Source of the DNA: Salisaeta longa DSM 21114 | GTDB lineage: Bacteria; Bacteroidota; Rhodothermia; Rhodothermales; Salinibacteraceae | Length of the DNA stretch: 64,000 nt | NCBI RefSeq assembly: GCF_000419585.1 | Contig: NZ_ATTH01000001.1 | Coordinates: 456,005 to 520,004, forward strand | Direction: 5' to 3' | In this document: piece by piece, positions 45,679 through 54,237 of the stretch | Layout of the letters: each line of letters starts with the position of its first letter | Numbering within the stretch: position 1 is the stretch's first letter | Translations under genes and position numbers: made by a program | The notes under the pieces: model-generated | Databases searched by the model: none | Seen by the model: only the letters and a program-made list of their open reading frames with translations | Told to the model about the DNA's origin: nothing

Positions 45679-47514
45679 TTAACGCATCGGCCAGATGATG
45701 GGGGCGAGCACGATGACAACGATGAGCAAGATGATCTGCAAGATGCCGCCAATGCGAATGAAGTCCGAGAATTTGTAGCCGCCCGGGCCGTACACCATCA
45801 GGTTGGTTTGGTAGCCAATGGGGGTTATAAAGGCCATCGAGCCCATCAGCGTCATGGAGATCATGAGGGCGCGGGTGTCAAAGCCGAGCGTCTGTGAGAT
45901 GGAGAGGACGATGGGAAACATGAGGGCAACGGCGCCATTGTTCGTGATCAATTGCGTCAGAATCATGGTGCTGATGGTCACGCCGGCAAGCACTGCCCGC
46001 GGCCCATAGGCCTTCATGACGTCCACGATGCCCTCGCCCAGCAGCCGTGCTGCGCCGCTCGCTTCCAGCGCCTGGCCCAGCCCGAGGGCCGCGCCAATCA
46101 CAATCAGTACGTTCCAATCGACCGCCTCGCGGGCCTGGCCCGGCGTGAGGATGCCCGCTGCCACGATGACGAGCGCGCCGAGCGGCCCAGCCACTGCAAT
46201 GTTGGCCAGGCCAGAGGCCACAAGCCCAACGATGGCTACGATCACTGCACCCGACAACCAGAGCCGCCAGCCGCCAAACCGGCGCGGAGCGACCGATTCC
46301 TCCGTGGCCTCACCGCCCTCCTCACTGGTAATGAAAAACTCCTCGGACTCCTCGAAGGTCTCGCGGAATTCGCGCTCGGTGTCGAGCAAGAGGGTGTCGC
46401 CGGGCCTAAGCTCTACATCGGTCAGGGGCCCTTCAAAGCGTTCGCCTTTGCGCCGTAGGCCGGTTACAGCCGCCCCAAAGCGCTCCGGGAATTTGACCTC
46501 TCCGACGGTTTCTCCAATCAGCGATGATCCTTCGCGAATGACGACCTGATGCAGCTCGCGCTCATCTTCGGCGGCCCGCTCCACATCGGTAAGCGCCAGG
46601 CGCAGCCCAGGATACGGGTCAAGATCGAGTTGTTCATCGGGCACCGGAGTGCCGTTTGTGTCGTCTTCGAGCGATCGTACGACGTCGCGCTCTGCGAAGA
46701 AGAGCCGATCGCCCGGCTTAATCGTCTCGTCGTGCTCCACCGGCGCGATGAAGCGGTTCCCCCGCTCAATTTGCACGAGGGCAAACCCCGGCACAAACTC
46801 CAGATCCGCCTCCTCCACCGATTGGCCGATGTAGGGCGAGTCGGCGGTCAGCTCCACCTCGACAAGCTCGGCGCGCTCCTCTTCCTCCTGTTCGCGGATG
46901 TCCGTCCGGTCGGGGGTCAGGTACGGAACAAAAAAGATGACATAGAACAGGCCAACGACGGCGCACGGCACGCCCAGCCACGCCAGTTCGAAAAATCCGA
47001 AGCCCGCCATGTTGTGCGACTGCAGCAAGCCATGCACCACCAGGTTGGTGGACGTTCCGACGAGCGTGTTGATGCCGCCAAGGATGGCCGCAAACGAGAG
47101 GGGCATGAGCAGCTTGGAGGGCGAGACGTCGTTGCGGCGGCACCAGCTGCGAATCGCCGGGATGCCCATGGCCACCACGGGCGTGTTGTTCAGGAACGCG
47201 GAGTAAACCGTCACCGACGGGCACATCCGCAGGAGGATGCGCTGTACATCCGGGGTGCTGCCCAGAATGAAATTGCTGGCACGATCTAGCGCCCCGGTTT
47301 CGCGGAGGCCAGCGGCCACGACGTACAGCGAGCCAAGCGCTAGCAGCGTGGAATTTCCGAACCCACGCATGGCACGCTCCAGAGGAATGATGCCGGCCAC
47401 AATAGTTGCCAGAAGGCCCGCCACAAGAACGGCGTCGGGGCTCAACCAGTCGAGCATGAGTGCGGTGAGGACCACTACCAAAAGCAGCAGCATGAATGCA
47501 ACACTAAAGCTCAT
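45679..47514 (-). CDS. SLC13/DASS-family permease with TrkA-C domains
   Basis: A 611-residue inner-membrane transporter from ATG 47514 (MSFSVAFMLLLLVVVL). Hydrophobic halves at about 1-190 and 400-611 flank two cytosolic TrkA-C-like (RCK_C) domains near 200-290 and 310-390, with repeated ELRPGDTLLL/IKPGDRLFF patterns. VGTSTNLVVHG and TPIGYQTNLMVYGPGGY are the paired hairpin motifs of the divalent anion:Na+ family. Substrates in the family include sulfate and dicarboxylates; the one here is unknown. Confidence 0.92.
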   Translation of the reverse strand: MSFSVAFMLLLLVVVLTALMLDWLSPDAVLVAGLLATIVAGIIPLERAMRGFGNSTLLALGSLYVVAAGLRETGALDRASNFILGSTPDVQRILLRMCPSVTVYSAFLNNTPVVAMGIPAIRSWCRRNDVSPSKLLMPLSFAAILGGINTLVGTSTNLVVHGLLQSHNMAGFGFFELAWLGVPCAVVGLFYVIFFVPYLTPDRTDIREQEEEERAELVEVELTADSPYIGQSVEEADLEFVPGFALVQIERGNRFIAPVEHDETIKPGDRLFFAERDVVRSLEDDTNGTPVPDEQLDLDPYPGLRLALTDVERAAEDERELHQVVIREGSSLIGETVGEVKFPERFGAAVTGLRRKGERFEGPLTDVELRPGDTLLLDTEREFRETFEESEEFFITSEEGGEATEESVAPRRFGGWRLWLSGAVIVAIVGLVASGLANIAVAGPLGALVIVAAGILTPGQAREAVDWNVLIVIGAALGLGQALEASGAARLLGEGIVDVMKAYGPRAVLAGVTISTMILTQLITNNGAVALMFPIVLSISQTLGFDTRALMISMTLMGSMAFITPIGYQTNLMVYGPGGYKFSDFIRIGGILQIILLIVVIVLAPIIWPMR

Positions 47515-47755
47515 CGTACGCCTTCTGCTTTGCGGGAGATAGCACCAGGAGGGGATGCAGGTAAATCCGATACGGCTGCCGGTTCCCGACCAAAGTGGCG
47601 GGGCGTAATGCTCAATCGTCCCAATTGCGGTGCTGAGTACGCAGCCGGCGCATAGCAAAAGACATCGACAGCCTGTGCGGGCGCTTTGTGTTAGCGGCGT
47701 GGAAAGATGTGACCGTTTGGCTGCTTCATTGCAAACCCGAAGCGTTGAGACGTTA

Positions 47756-49168
47756 TTACATATCGCCAAGCATCTGCTGGCCGATGGGACATTGCAGGCA
47801 GCGCCCCGGGGTGCAGTAGTGCTGGTGCAGGCGATGCAGTCCCTGGACATCGCGCGCCGACTTTGGGTCGGCCCCGAGGGCTTCGTAGGGTCGGGTAACG
47901 GCGTTGCTTGGTGCCGGAAGGGCGCGCAGTACCTGCCAGACGGAGTGCTCCTGGGCCTCGTCCTGACGCTCGTGGGCATCGCGCAGCATCACGGGCAAGA
48001 GGGCGTTGGTGATGAGCGTATCGATGCGCGCGCGTCCAATCGAGGGGTCAAAGGGTTTTGCGGCGCGTTTGCCCAGCCGGTAGTGCGTGCGCCAAAAGTC
48101 TGAAGGGGTGGCGGCAAGAAGCGCCCGGAGTGCTTCCACGGGGGCATCGTCGCGCAGCGCCTGCCGGAGCGCGGGCAGCGGCCGGTCGCGCAGGAAGCCC
48201 CCGGGACGGCACCACGCCACCGCCTGGGCAATGCGTAGCGGAGCAAAGTTGTTGGGGCGTAGCCGGAAGAACGTCCAGGCCGTGCGCGGAAGCGTTTGCA
48301 GCTGCAGGCGTGCATTGAGCCGAGCAAAGCGGTCGCGCAGCGCCATCGCGTAGTCGGCCGTTGCGCGGTCGGCATCGAGCAGGTCGCCCGGTTGCGGGAT
48401 GAGGCCGGCCACGCCCAGGTGCAACGCCTCAATATCGCGGGGCGCGTCCATGCAGCGCACCAGATCGAGTGGGATGCGCTCGGCCAGCTGGGTCATGGGG
48501 GCGTCGTTTTTGGCGTAGCCCAGCCCGGCGTACAGCCGATGGTGGAGCGCATCGGTCAGCGTAATGGGGGCGGGCAGTGCACGGGCCTTGGCCGTTAGGC
48601 GCTCGCGCCCGAGGCGCGCGATCCAGGCCCGCCGTTTGGCTGGGGACAGCGCGGGCCACGCCGGGGTGCACGGCAAGGTGTCATCGCGCAGCCGGTACGC
48701 GCGCAGCAGCGTGCGGACGCGGTCTTGCAGGCGTGGCGCAAGCACCACCTCTGGCAGCGTAGAGCCGTCGTGGCGCAGTAAGCCGCCCGTCCACAGATCG
48801 GGGTACAGCGTCACGTGTAGCACCACGCTGTCGTAGCGCGGATCGGCCTGATGATCGTGGGCGAACCAGTCCCCCGAAGCCGTATGAATTTCGACGGCGC
48901 CGCGCCACGTGGTGGGACCAATCTTGAGGTGGGCATCGAGGAAGTCGGGGCCGGCATCGGTATTGGGCGTGCCCGGGTCGAACACCGTCACGGGACGCCG
49001 CGTGGTCGTTTCGAGGCCGTCCGTAGAAAAGCGCTGCTGGTGCCACAGGTCGTGCACGAACGCCTCGGGCACCGCTGCCGTTTGCGCATCGGGTTCGCAG
49101 AGCAGCACCGCGACATCGGTGCCGCCCACCGTGTAGACATGACGCGAGACCTGCGACGAAGCATGCAT
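47756..49168 (-). CDS. DUF2851-family protein
   Basis: A 470-residue protein from ATG 49168 (MHASSQVSRHVYTVGG). The N-terminal block FVHDLWHQQRF and the following TPNTDAGPDFLDAHLKIG and VEIHTASGDWFAHDHQ are characteristic of DUF2851, widespread in Bacteroidota. GAVEIH-H-Q-D patterns recall a metal-dependent nuclease core, but this is inference. A C-terminal Cys cluster HYCTPGRCLQCPIG is visible and could bind Zn or Fe-S. It lies 72 bp after tgt on the same strand. The 241-bp gap before the SLC13 gene shows nothing notable. Confidence 0.85.
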   Translation of the reverse strand: MHASSQVSRHVYTVGGTDVAVLLCEPDAQTAAVPEAFVHDLWHQQRFSTDGLETTTRRPVTVFDPGTPNTDAGPDFLDAHLKIGPTTWRGAVEIHTASGDWFAHDHQADPRYDSVVLHVTLYPDLWTGGLLRHDGSTLPEVVLAPRLQDRVRTLLRAYRLRDDTLPCTPAWPALSPAKRRAWIARLGRERLTAKARALPAPITLTDALHHRLYAGLGYAKNDAPMTQLAERIPLDLVRCMDAPRDIEALHLGVAGLIPQPGDLLDADRATADYAMALRDRFARLNARLQLQTLPRTAWTFFRLRPNNFAPLRIAQAVAWCRPGGFLRDRPLPALRQALRDDAPVEALRALLAATPSDFWRTHYRLGKRAAKPFDPSIGRARIDTLITNALLPVMLRDAHERQDEAQEHSVWQVLRALPAPSNAVTRPYEALGADPKSARDVQGLHRLHQHYCTPGRCLQCPIGQQMLGDM

Positions 49169-49240
49169 AACCGAGCGCAAAGCAATGAGGAGGCGTGTGG
49201 GATATTTAAGACACGCCACGCCTTACGCTCGTAACGTCGT

Positions 49241-50371
49241 TTACAAGCGCTGGGTAATCTGTGGGAGGATGGCATCCTTCCAGGGCATGAACCGATCCGC
49301 CAGGATGGCCGCGCGGGCTTCGGCCATCAGCCAGAGGTAAAACGCCAGGTTTTGGTGCGTGGCCAGCTGCAGGCCCAGGATCTCGTTGGACTTCAGGAGG
49401 TGGCGCAGGTAAGCCTTGCTGAAGTACTGTGAGGCATAATTGTCCAGTCCGGGGTCGATGGCGCTATGGTCGTTGGCCCACTGCGCATTGGTGATGTTGA
49501 TGCGGCCCTCCGTGGTAAAGATGGTGCCGTTGCGACCGTTGCGGGTAGGCATCACACAGTCGAACATATCCACGCCGCGCGCGATATTTTCGAGCAGGTT
49601 CTCGGGGGTGCCCACGCCCATTAGGTAGCGTGGCTTGTGCGGCGGCAACAGCGGCTCGACGACCTCCACCATGGCGTACATCAGCTCGTGGGATTCGCCC
49701 ACCGACAGCCCCCCAATCGCGTAGCCCGGAAAATCGAGGTCGACCAGGGCACGTGCCGATGCGCGACGCACCGTGGGGTACGTAACGCCTTGCACGATGG
49801 CGAACGCGGCCTGCTCGTGCCCGTACCGGGGGGCGGTATTGGCCAGGTGCTCCTTCGCGCGTGCCGCCCACCGAACGGTGCGCTCGTTGGACGAGCGCGC
49901 ATACGCCTCGGAGACATCCGCGGCGGGGCACTCGTCGAGCACCATCATGATGTCTGAGCCAATGCTACGCTGCGTGTCGATGACGGACTCGGGGGTAAAC
50001 AGGTGCTTCGAGCCGTCGATGTGGCTGCGAAAGGTGACGCCCTCTTCGTCGATGGTCCGGCGGTCGGCCAGCGAAAACACCTGATAGCCGCCCGAGTCGG
50101 TGAGGATGGGGCCGTCCCATTGCATAAAGGGATGGAGCCCGCCGGCCGTCTCCAGCACATCCAGGCCGGGGCGCAGGTACAAGTGGTAGGTGTTGCCGAG
50201 GATAATTTGCGCGTTGAGGTCGGCCTTCAGCTCGCGGGGCTGCACGGCTTTCACGCTCCCCGCCGTGCCCACCGGCATAAAGATGGGCGTTTGGATACTA
50301 CCGTGAGCGGTTTGAAGATGGGCGGCGCGGGCGTTTGACGTAGCATCCGTGTGTTCCAGCGTAAAATCCAC
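49241..50371 (-). CDS. tgt: Queuine tRNA-ribosyltransferase
   Basis: A 376-residue enzyme exchanging guanine 34 for queuine/preQ1 in tRNA. The start is a GTG at 50371 (V/MDFTLEHTDATSNARA); a longer frame upstream is Arg/Ser-rich and not homologous. FMPVGTAGSVK, ILTDSGGYQVFSL and DCVMPTRNGRNG (the nucleophile Asp) are intact. The zinc site is altered: where CxCxxC is expected the sequence reads DPGLDNYASQYFSKAYL, leaving none of the three cysteines. Bacteroidota enzymes I recall share this loss. Confidence 0.94.
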   Translation of the reverse strand: MDFTLEHTDATSNARAAHLQTAHGSIQTPIFMPVGTAGSVKAVQPRELKADLNAQIILGNTYHLYLRPGLDVLETAGGLHPFMQWDGPILTDSGGYQVFSLADRRTIDEEGVTFRSHIDGSKHLFTPESVIDTQRSIGSDIMMVLDECPAADVSEAYARSSNERTVRWAARAKEHLANTAPRYGHEQAAFAIVQGVTYPTVRRASARALVDLDFPGYAIGGLSVGESHELMYAMVEVVEPLLPPHKPRYLMGVGTPENLLENIARGVDMFDCVMPTRNGRNGTIFTTEGRINITNAQWANDHSAIDPGLDNYASQYFSKAYLRHLLKSNEILGLQLATHQNLAFYLWLMAEARAAILADRFMPWKDAILPQITQRL

Positions 50372-50429
50372 AGGCAGCGGCTGTTGCGGGAAAAGGGGCG
50401 AGCGGTTGGCGTGCGCGTTCGTTAACGTG

Positions 50430-51854
50430 TTAGGCCTCAACTGAAGCGGGCACCGAGGCGTGCGGAAGTTCAAACCAGAAGCGCGTGCCGCGGCCCTGGG
50501 TGCTCTCGACGTGAACCTTTTCGCCATGGGCCTGCACAATTTGCTGCACGATGCTGAGGCCGAGGCCGGTGCCGCCGCTTTCGCGCGAGCGATCTCTATC
50601 GACGCGGTGGAAGCGCTCAAAAATGCGATCCAGGTGCTCCTCCGGGATGCCCTTGCCGGTATCCACAACTTCGATGCGAACCTTATCGAGGCGCTTGGTG
50701 ACGCGGCAGCGCACGGAGCCCTCATCGGTGTACGCGATGGCATTGTCCATCAGGTTGACGAGCACCTGCCGGATGCGCGCCCGATCGGCGTTCACGTAAA
50801 ACTCCTGGACGTCCGTGTCAAACACGAGATCCTTCTTGTCGGCCTTGGGGCGCAGCATGTCGGCGACTTCACGGACGAGGCCTTTCAGGTTGAACTCCTG
50901 GCGCGAGATGAGGTCTTCGCGGTATTCGAGGCGCGCGATCTCGATCAGGTCCTCGAAGAGGTTGCTGAGGCGCTGCAGGTTTGTGAGCCCTTTTTCGGCA
51001 AAGCGTTTTTGCATTGCGTCTGTAAGGTTGGTGCTGCTGAGCGCCTCCAGGTACCCGCTGATGGCAAGGATGGGGTTGCGCACCTCGTGCGAGACGTTGC
51101 CGATGAATTCGTTTTGGAGCTGGGCGAGCCGTTCGAGCTCCTCGATCTTTTCGCGGAAGGCCTCCGAGGCGCGGTTGAGGCTTTCGGCGAGGTCTTGGAA
51201 CTCGGCCGCCCGCGACTCCACCGAGATGCGCCCGGCAAGGCGTCCATCGGCCACGCGCTTGGCGGTGTTGCTGATGGCCTTCAGGGGCGTCGTCACCTGA
51301 TAAGCGGCCACCCAACTTCCGATGATGGCCAGGATGAGGGCGAGCACCATACCCAAGATGAGCACCACCTGCGTGCGTTGCGCGAGCGCGTAGAGGGGCG
51401 GAGCGGGTTGCCCAATGACGAGCGTGCGCGCCGGGGCAATCGTTCGGGCTGCAAAAAAGACGGGCCCCGAGGGGCCGTTCTCCTGGCGCATGTAGTGCAG
51501 CGCGGCGCCCGCTTGCATGAAGTCGGAGTTGCGTTGCACGTAGTCCGGCAAGTGGCCGTAGGTGGTATCGGGCGTTACGATGGCGACGTGCAGATCCGTG
51601 AGCTGCTCCAGGCCCGACACGGTGCGCTGGAGGTCGGCGGTTGACGTGTCGGCCGTCACCTGCACGGCGAGCCGGTGCATTTGGGAAGACAGCGTTTTGC
51701 GCATGGCCGTGTGCATCTCGCTGCGCAGCACGGTGGTAACGTAGAGGGCGGCGAGCACGACGGCGGTGCCCACAAACAGCGCGAAGGTGAGCACCATCCA
51801 CGTTTGCGTGGAGGCGCGCTTCGGAAGCAAGAGGTCGCCTAATTTCTTAAACAT
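50430..51854 (-). CDS. PhoR-like sensor histidine kinase
   Basis: A 474-residue membrane kinase. One helix is at about 18-42, a periplasmic sensor at 43-160, a second helix at about 165-188, and a HAMP linker follows (TTPLKAISNTAKRVADG). HisKA has GNVSHEVRNPILAISGY, and HATPase has NLMDNAIAYTDEG, DTGKGIPEEHLDRIF and GGTGLGLSIVQQ. The response-regulator gene upstream ends 114 bp before its start, so they form a PhoBR-like pair. Confidence 0.94.
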   Translation of the reverse strand: MFKKLGDLLLPKRASTQTWMVLTFALFVGTAVVLAALYVTTVLRSEMHTAMRKTLSSQMHRLAVQVTADTSTADLQRTVSGLEQLTDLHVAIVTPDTTYGHLPDYVQRNSDFMQAGAALHYMRQENGPSGPVFFAARTIAPARTLVIGQPAPPLYALAQRTQVVLILGMVLALILAIIGSWVAAYQVTTPLKAISNTAKRVADGRLAGRISVESRAAEFQDLAESLNRASEAFREKIEELERLAQLQNEFIGNVSHEVRNPILAISGYLEALSSTNLTDAMQKRFAEKGLTNLQRLSNLFEDLIEIARLEYREDLISRQEFNLKGLVREVADMLRPKADKKDLVFDTDVQEFYVNADRARIRQVLVNLMDNAIAYTDEGSVRCRVTKRLDKVRIEVVDTGKGIPEEHLDRIFERFHRVDRDRSRESGGTGLGLSIVQQIVQAHGEKVHVESTQGRGTRFWFELPHASVPASVEA

Positions 51855-51968
51855 AAGCAGGACGGGCCGGAGCTAAGAGCGAACACATCAGCGCAGAGCT
51901 AAACGCAATGCGCGCCTGGACCCATCGCGTAGGGTCGCAGGCGCGCATCAACAGAACGGCGGGCCGCA

Positions 51969-52682
51969 TTACGCCTCGGCCGATTCCTCTTCACGAACAA
52001 ACCGGTAGCCCACGCCGCGCACGGTTTGGATGTGCTTGGCGAAGTCGCCCAGTTTTTCCCGCAGGTTCTTGATGTGTGCGTCGACGGTGCGCTCGGTGAC
52101 CATCATGGCATCTTTCCAGATGGTTTCGAGGAGTTGCTGCCGGGTAAAAGCCTTGCGCGGGTGACGCACGAGGTAGCGCAGCAGCTCAAACTCGGTGAGG
52201 GTAAGCCCGAGGTCTTCGCCGCCAAGCTCGGCGCGGTACTCGTCTTCGTAGATGACGAGGTCATCCACCTCCAGGATTTTGCTCTCTTCAATGCCCGAGC
52301 GGCGCAGCACGGCTTTCACGTGAGCCACCACCACCTGTGGGGAGACGGGTTTTGTGAGGTAGTCGTCGCCGCCCATCATGAGGCCTTGCACCTGGTCTTC
52401 CTCCTCGGTTTTGGCGCTGAGGAAGATGATCGGGATGGTTTCGGTTTCGACGCGCGAGCGGATGCGTTGACATACTTCGTAGCCGTCGAGCTCCGGAAGC
52501 ATGATGTCGAGCACGATAATGTCGATGTCGGGGCTCGCTTTTTCGATGGCTTCTTCGCCGGAGTTGGCGGTGTGAACGGTGTAGCCTTCTTCCTTCAGGA
52601 AGTGGCTTACGACCTCCACAACATCCTTTTCGTCGTCAACGACGAGCACATTGATGTCACTCGGATCAGCGGTAATAGGCAT
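51969..52682 (-). CDS. PhoB/OmpR-family response regulator
   Basis: A 237-residue regulator from ATG 52682 (MPITADPSDINVLVVDD). The receiver domain keeps the acidic pair VDDEKD, the phosphorylated Asp in IIVLDIMLPELDG near 61, and the Lys in DDYLTKPVSPQ. The C-terminal winged helix has TEFELLRYLVRHP, TERTVDAHIKNLREKLG and QTVRGVGYRF. Phosphorylation by the downstream PhoR-like kinase should allow DNA binding. No phosphate genes are near, so the regulon is unknown. Confidence 0.95.
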   Translation of the reverse strand: MPITADPSDINVLVVDDEKDVVEVVSHFLKEEGYTVHTANSGEEAIEKASPDIDIIVLDIMLPELDGYEVCQRIRSRVETETIPIIFLSAKTEEEDQVQGLMMGGDDYLTKPVSPQVVVAHVKAVLRRSGIEESKILEVDDLVIYEDEYRAELGGEDLGLTLTEFELLRYLVRHPRKAFTRQQLLETIWKDAMMVTERTVDAHIKNLREKLGDFAKHIQTVRGVGYRFVREEESAEA

Positions 52683-52827
52683 AAGGGTACTGGAAGTAGT
52701 CAACAGGAAAAACGGACGGTGTAAGGCGCACGTCGTCCACACATCAAAAAAGCAGAGCGCGGATTAACGTTACGGCTAAAGTTGTAATAATGTTGTCTTG
52801 TTTCCGGAGCAGCGCTCAAACGGCGGC

Positions 52828-53898
52828 TCATGCAACATAGTTGCGAGGCACGCGGGCGTCGAGGCGGCAGAAAATTTCGTAGGGGATGGTGCGCGCCCAT
52901 GTGGCCACGTCGTGGGCCGTGGGGCCTTCGGCGTCAAACAGCACGGCGGTATCGCCTTCGTGTACGCGTTGGGCGAGCGCGCCCTCCGGACGGCCAAGAT
53001 CGACCATGCACATGTCCATACAGATGGTCCCGGCAAACGGGCGGAGCGTGTCGTTGATGCGTACGCGCCCATATTTTGAGCACAGCCGCGGGTAGCCATC
53101 GCCGTAGCCTACGCCGAGGGTGGCGATGCGTGTGGGTCGTGAGGCGGTCCACCGCGCGCCGTACGAAATCGACGTTCCGGGCGACACCGTTTTCAGGTGC
53201 ACGACCGGCGCGCTGAGGCGCATAACGGGCCGTAGGGACACCGTGAGTGGAGCGTCGGCCGCGGGCGGCACGCCGTACAGCGAAAGACCGGCGCGCACAA
53301 GGCTGTGCTCGGTTTGCTGCATCGCCTCGTTTAGGTACAACAGGGCGGCGCTGTTGGCCAGATGCACCGGCACGTGGGGCCGCTGGAGCGTTGCGCGAAG
53401 CTGCTGAAAGCGCTGCAGTTGCTCGCGGGCGTAGGCGCTGTCCGGTTCGTCGGCGGTCGCAAAATGGGTCCACAGGCCGTCCACCTTCAGGTGCGAAGCC
53501 GCCTGGAGCTGCTCCAACAGCGCGGGCGCATCGGCGGGCGAGCACCCAAGGCGGCCCATGCCGGTATCCACCTTCAGATGTACGCGCAGGGGGGTACGAG
53601 CGCTGGCAAGCGCCGCCACCACGCGGGCCGACGAGGCCGTGACCGAGAGGTCGAACTGCGCATAGCGCGTTAAGGCGTCTGTGTCCGGCGCCCCCAACAC
53701 CAGGATTGGGGTCTTAATGCCGGCCTCGCGGAGGGCAGCGCCTTCGGCGAGGCGGGCGACGGCGAGCTGCTCAGCGCCTGCCTCAATGCACGTTTCGGCC
53801 ACCCGCACCGTCCCGTGTCCATACGCATTGGCCTTTACGACAGCCATGAGGCCGGCCGGCGCCGCGCGGCGCGCCAGAACACGCACGTTGTGCCGCAA
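52828..53898 (-). CDS. alr: Alanine racemase
   Basis: A 356-residue PLP enzyme making D-Ala for peptidoglycan. The PLP Lys is in MAVVKANAYGHG near residue 22, and ISYGARWTA carries the second catalytic Tyr near 245. GYGDGYPRL and FAGTICMDMCMVD are family blocks. The only canonical start is TTG at 53898 (L/MRHNVRVL), but the family's first strand, ATIDLGA, is encoded in frame just upstream. The open frame reaches a stop at 54001-54003 with no ATG, GTG or TTG; CTG at 53991 or ATT/ATC codons would be needed to translate it. Confidence 0.93.
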   Translation of the reverse strand: MRHNVRVLARRAAPAGLMAVVKANAYGHGTVRVAETCIEAGAEQLAVARLAEGAALREAGIKTPILVLGAPDTDALTRYAQFDLSVTASSARVVAALASARTPLRVHLKVDTGMGRLGCSPADAPALLEQLQAASHLKVDGLWTHFATADEPDSAYAREQLQRFQQLRATLQRPHVPVHLANSAALLYLNEAMQQTEHSLVRAGLSLYGVPPAADAPLTVSLRPVMRLSAPVVHLKTVSPGTSISYGARWTASRPTRIATLGVGYGDGYPRLCSKYGRVRINDTLRPFAGTICMDMCMVDLGRPEGALAQRVHEGDTAVLFDAEGPTAHDVATWARTIPYEIFCRLDARVPRNYVA

Positions 53899-54237
53899 GG
53901 CCCCCAGGTCGATAGTGGCCTGCGGGCCCGTGGCGCATGCCGCAATGGTTGGGGAGGCAAGAGACTCGATGGTGCAAGCAGACGTTGGCAGGTGTATTTT
54001 CTACAGACGTTGTATAGGCCGGATCTTCATGATGGGTTCCGGCAGGAAGCGCTCCCATTGCGGGAACGTGGCGTGAAGGATTCGTGGGCATCTTGCGAAC
54101 GGATGCGGTTCGTGCTACGTTTGGTGTACAAACGAACGGCTGCTCGCTCGGCCCCCGGCGGTGATCCTCCCGGCTGTGGCTACGGAGCCGGCGCAGCCTT
54201 CGATGCTCTAAGCTTCTGCTCACAGATCGGTGGTCTC

